A DNA stretch of 6,811 nucleotides from Dehalococcoidia bacterium (GTDB taxonomy: Bacteria > Chloroflexota > Dehalococcoidia > GIF9 > AB-539-J10). The notes under the pieces are model-generated. The model saw nothing but the letters and a program-made list of their open reading frames with translations. It had not been told where the DNA came from and ran no database searches. The stretch covers positions 1 through 6,811 of the forward strand of contig JAUVYD010000084.1 in assembly GCA_030603265.1 (NCBI GenBank), read 5' to 3'. This document shows, one piece after another, positions 5,459 through 6,811 of the stretch. Both the position numbers and the translations under genes were made by a program. The first letter of the stretch is position 1. The number at the start of each line of letters is the position of its first letter.

Positions 5459-6106
5459 ATGGAAATTACCTGGTCCGGACACTCCTGCTTCACCCTCAAA
5501 GGGAAAGGTGTCACTCTGGTCATTGACCCGTGCCCTCCCGAGTACGGATGCGTGTCCAGATGGGGCACTCCTCAGGCCGTACTGGTGAGCCACGCCCACC
5601 GGGGCCACTCCTTCACTGCCGAGATTCCCGGCGCACCGCACCTCTTCCAGGGGTCGGGTGAATATGAGATAGGCGGCGCGTTCATCACGGGTATCGGCAC
5701 ATTTCACGACGACGAGGACGGCGCAGAGCGCGGCAAGAACACCGTCTATGTCATAGAGATGGAAGGGCTCACGCTCTGCCACCTCGGCGACCTTGGACAC
5801 CCGTTGGCCGGCCACACACTCAGAGACGTCGGCAAGGTTGACGTGCTGTTCGTGCCGGCAGGCGGCGTGACGACACTCAGCGTGTCCGAAGCACGATCTC
5901 TGGCCCGTTCGGTCCAGGCTCGCTACATACTCCCCATGCACTACCGCACAGACAATGCACGAAGCGAACTGGAGCCGGTCGAAACGTTCCTCACGGCCAT
6001 GGGCGTGCAGCAAGCGGAGTCAAGGGCGAAGCTCTCGGTAAGCCCCACGAACCTCCCGCTGGACCCACAGGTCATCGTCCTTTCCTGTGAGACGCGCGCC
6101 GGATAG
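5459..6106 (+). CDS. MBL-fold metallo-hydrolase (UlaG-like / Zn-dependent hydrolase), function unknown
   Basis: A 215-residue protein of the metallo-beta-lactamase superfamily, in the UlaG-like branch. Family pattern seen: ITWSGHSCFTL (3-13), a first-strand Asp (D23), VSHAHRGHS (43-51), TFHDDEDGAERGKNTVYVI (81-99), LCHLGDLGHPL (106-116), VDVLFVPAGG (127-136) and ILPMHYRT (157-164). Candidate metal ligands are His45, His47, His50, His83, Asp111 and His161. The Asp of the classical HxHxDH motif is replaced by Gly49 (HAHRGH), removing one usual second-metal ligand. The surrounding motifs are intact, so this may be a one-metal enzyme or use a different ligand. No signal peptide or membrane segment is present, so a cytoplasmic location is expected. 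The substrate is unknown. The ATG at 5459 starts the homology immediately and sits 15 nt after TATGAT with no Shine-Dalgarno. It is divergent from birA; nothing visible links it to biotin. Confidence 0.88.
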   Translation: MEITWSGHSCFTLKGKGVTLVIDPCPPEYGCVSRWGTPQAVLVSHAHRGHSFTAEIPGAPHLFQGSGEYEIGGAFITGIGTFHDDEDGAERGKNTVYVIEMEGLTLCHLGDLGHPLAGHTLRDVGKVDVLFVPAGGVTTLSVSEARSLARSVQARYILPMHYRTDNARSELEPVETFLTAMGVQQAESRAKLSVSPTNLPLDPQVIVLSCETRAG

Positions 6107-6133
6107 CCGCGTTGCTCCCGGACCGCTGCTTTT
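6105..6133 (+). terminator. weak candidate terminator after the MBL hydrolase gene
   Basis: AGCCGCG (6105-6111) can pair with CGCTGCT (6124-6130) with one C-T mismatch across a 12-nt loop, followed by three more T (6131-6133; a T4 run with the last stem base). The stem is imperfect and the loop large, so this is only a possibility. It would separate this gene from the next one, which has its own promoter. Confidence 0.22.
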
Positions 6134-6141
6134 CCCTGCCT

Positions 6142-6170
6142 TTGACAACCTGAAATGGCCCTCCTACAAT
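6142..6170 (+). promoter_or_regulatory. near-consensus sigma-70-type promoter of the zinc-ribbon gene
   Basis: TTGACA (6142-6147), exactly 17 bp, then TACAAT (6165-6170): the best promoter in the window. Only 10 nt separate the -10 from the ATG at 6181, so transcription should begin within about 4 nt of the start codon. No Shine-Dalgarno is present, which points to a leaderless or almost leaderless mRNA. Confidence 0.8.
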
Positions 6171-6180
6171 TGCCGCACTC

Positions 6181-6811
6181 ATGAGCGTTGCATCGCGTCT
6201 CTACCAGCTTCAGGAGACAGACTCGCTCCTCCGGGGTAAGCACCGCTTCGTCAAGGACGCTGTTGCGCGACTGGAGCATAACGATGAGCTCTCGCTCGCC
6301 GCAGCGGAACTTGCCACACAGCAAGACGGCCTGGAGCAGGCCCGCAAGCAGCAGCGGCAGCTCGACTGGGAAGTTGACGACCTCACCGCCAAGATACTGG
6401 CTGTCAACGGCAAGCTGTACGGCGGGAGTGTCCAGAACCCCAAAGAGCTGATGAACCTGGAGCAGGACGTGCAGGGGCTCAAGAGACACCTCAAGGTTAG
6501 GGAGGAGGTTCTTCTTGACGCGATGGGAGTCTTCGAGTCGTCCGAGGCCGGCGTTGGCTCTCTGCAGAAGCAGGTAGAGGAACTCACGGCCGCATGGGAG
6601 CGCGAGCGAAAGAGCCTGAGAGTGCAGAAGGACGACGCCGAACTGGAGATAGAACGGCTCACGCAGTTGCGCAACCTGATCCGCAGCGAGATAGGGCCCG
6701 ATGCTACGGGCCTCTACGACCAGCTCTCACGGGCAAAGGGCGCGGCCGGCGTCAAGGTGGAACTCGGACGCTGCACGGGCTGCAACCTGACAATCCCGAC
6801 CGGTCAATGGC
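6181..6811 (+). CDS. coiled-coil protein with C4-type zinc ribbon (COG1579 / zf-RING_7 type), cut by window edge
   Basis: The 210 visible residues form a long charged coiled coil (about 1-170, rich in Glu, Gln, Lys and Leu) interrupted by the family signature LYGGSVQNPKELMNLEQDV (79-97), then the start of a zinc ribbon with the first metal pair C198-T-G-C201. The second Cys pair should follow within about 30-40 residues beyond base 6811, as the family is usually about 240 residues long. Members are widespread soluble bacterial proteins without an established biochemical role. A nucleic-acid or protein-binding scaffold is only a guess. ATG 6181 is chosen because the family's usual N-terminus (a short run ending in LYQLQETD) begins there and a near-consensus promoter ends 10 nt before it. 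Transcribed away from the MBL gene's stop by 74 nt with its own promoter. Confidence 0.88.
   Translation, partial: MSVASRLYQLQETDSLLRGKHRFVKDAVARLEHNDELSLAAAELATQQDGLEQARKQQRQLDWEVDDLTAKILAVNGKLYGGSVQNPKELMNLEQDVQGLKRHLKVREEVLLDAMGVFESSEAGVGSLQKQVEELTAAWERERKSLRVQKDDAELEIERLTQLRNLIRSEIGPDATGLYDQLSRAKGAAGVKVELGRCTGCNLTIPTGQW

Noticed and set aside
5453..6013. 186-residue minus-strand frame opposite the MBL hydrolase gene
   Set aside because: Antisense shadow of a gene with complete family motifs.
5941..6674. Minus-strand frames (182 and 154 residues) opposite the zinc-ribbon gene
   Set aside because: The plus-strand frame has a near-consensus promoter, the KELMNLEQ family signature and the CxxC; the minus frames have none of these.
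1..6811. tRNA, rRNA, CRISPR arrays, insertion-sequence ends, integrase or toxin-antitoxin genes
   Set aside because: No cloverleaf, regularly spaced repeat, terminal inverted repeat, transposase motif or small paired-gene module was seen on either strand.

Overview
This is a compact, GC-rich stretch of bacterial chromosome holding eight protein genes, two of them cut by the window edges. No RNA gene, insertion sequence, CRISPR array or phage gene is visible. The genes are ordinary housekeeping families plus a membrane transporter. The organism is a free-standing bacterium with high GC at third codon positions. The combination of an unusual guanylate kinase P-loop (GKD instead of GKS/T), a UlaG-like MBL-fold hydrolase and a COG1579-type zinc-ribbon coiled-coil protein fits a Chloroflexota (Dehalococcoidia-like) genome. 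This assignment rests on family recollection only and is low to moderate in confidence.

Layout: (1) 1-1338, minus: the 5' part of mutS (446 codons, C-terminus outside the window). (2) 1339-1417: a 79-bp divergent promoter region. (3) 1418-1897, plus: ybeY, an rRNA-maturation endoribonuclease. (4) 1995-2279, plus: a 94-residue GYD-domain protein with a strong ribosome binding site. (5) 2280-2339: a convergent junction with a 9-bp hairpin. (6) 5330 down to 2340, minus: a tight three-gene run, birA (biotin protein ligase and repressor), then a sodium:solute symporter whose ATG directly abuts the birA stop, then gmk starting 6 nt after the symporter stop. (7) 5331-5458: a divergent regulatory region with a perfect inverted repeat that looks like a BirA operator. 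(8) 5459-6106, plus: an MBL-fold hydrolase. (9) 6181-6811, plus: a coiled-coil/C4 zinc-ribbon protein, cut by the right edge.

The most interesting system is the birA-symporter-gmk unit. BirA carries an N-terminal helix-turn-helix, and a GTTAACC-N14-GGTTAAC palindrome touches its start codon and covers its likely -10 box. This is a self-contained biotin-sensing circuit. Because the symporter is translationally coupled to birA, it should share that control, making it a candidate Na+-coupled vitamin (biotin or possibly pantothenate) importer, analogous in family to the animal multivitamin transporter SMVT (SLC5A6) and bacterial PanF. The sequence supports this as a hypothesis and does not prove it.

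A second theme is start-codon architecture. Several genes (mutS, the MBL hydrolase, the zinc-ribbon protein) have a clear -10 hexamer 7-15 nt upstream of ATG and no Shine-Dalgarno, implying leaderless or near-leaderless mRNAs, whereas the GYD gene has a strong Shine-Dalgarno and no obvious promoter at that distance.
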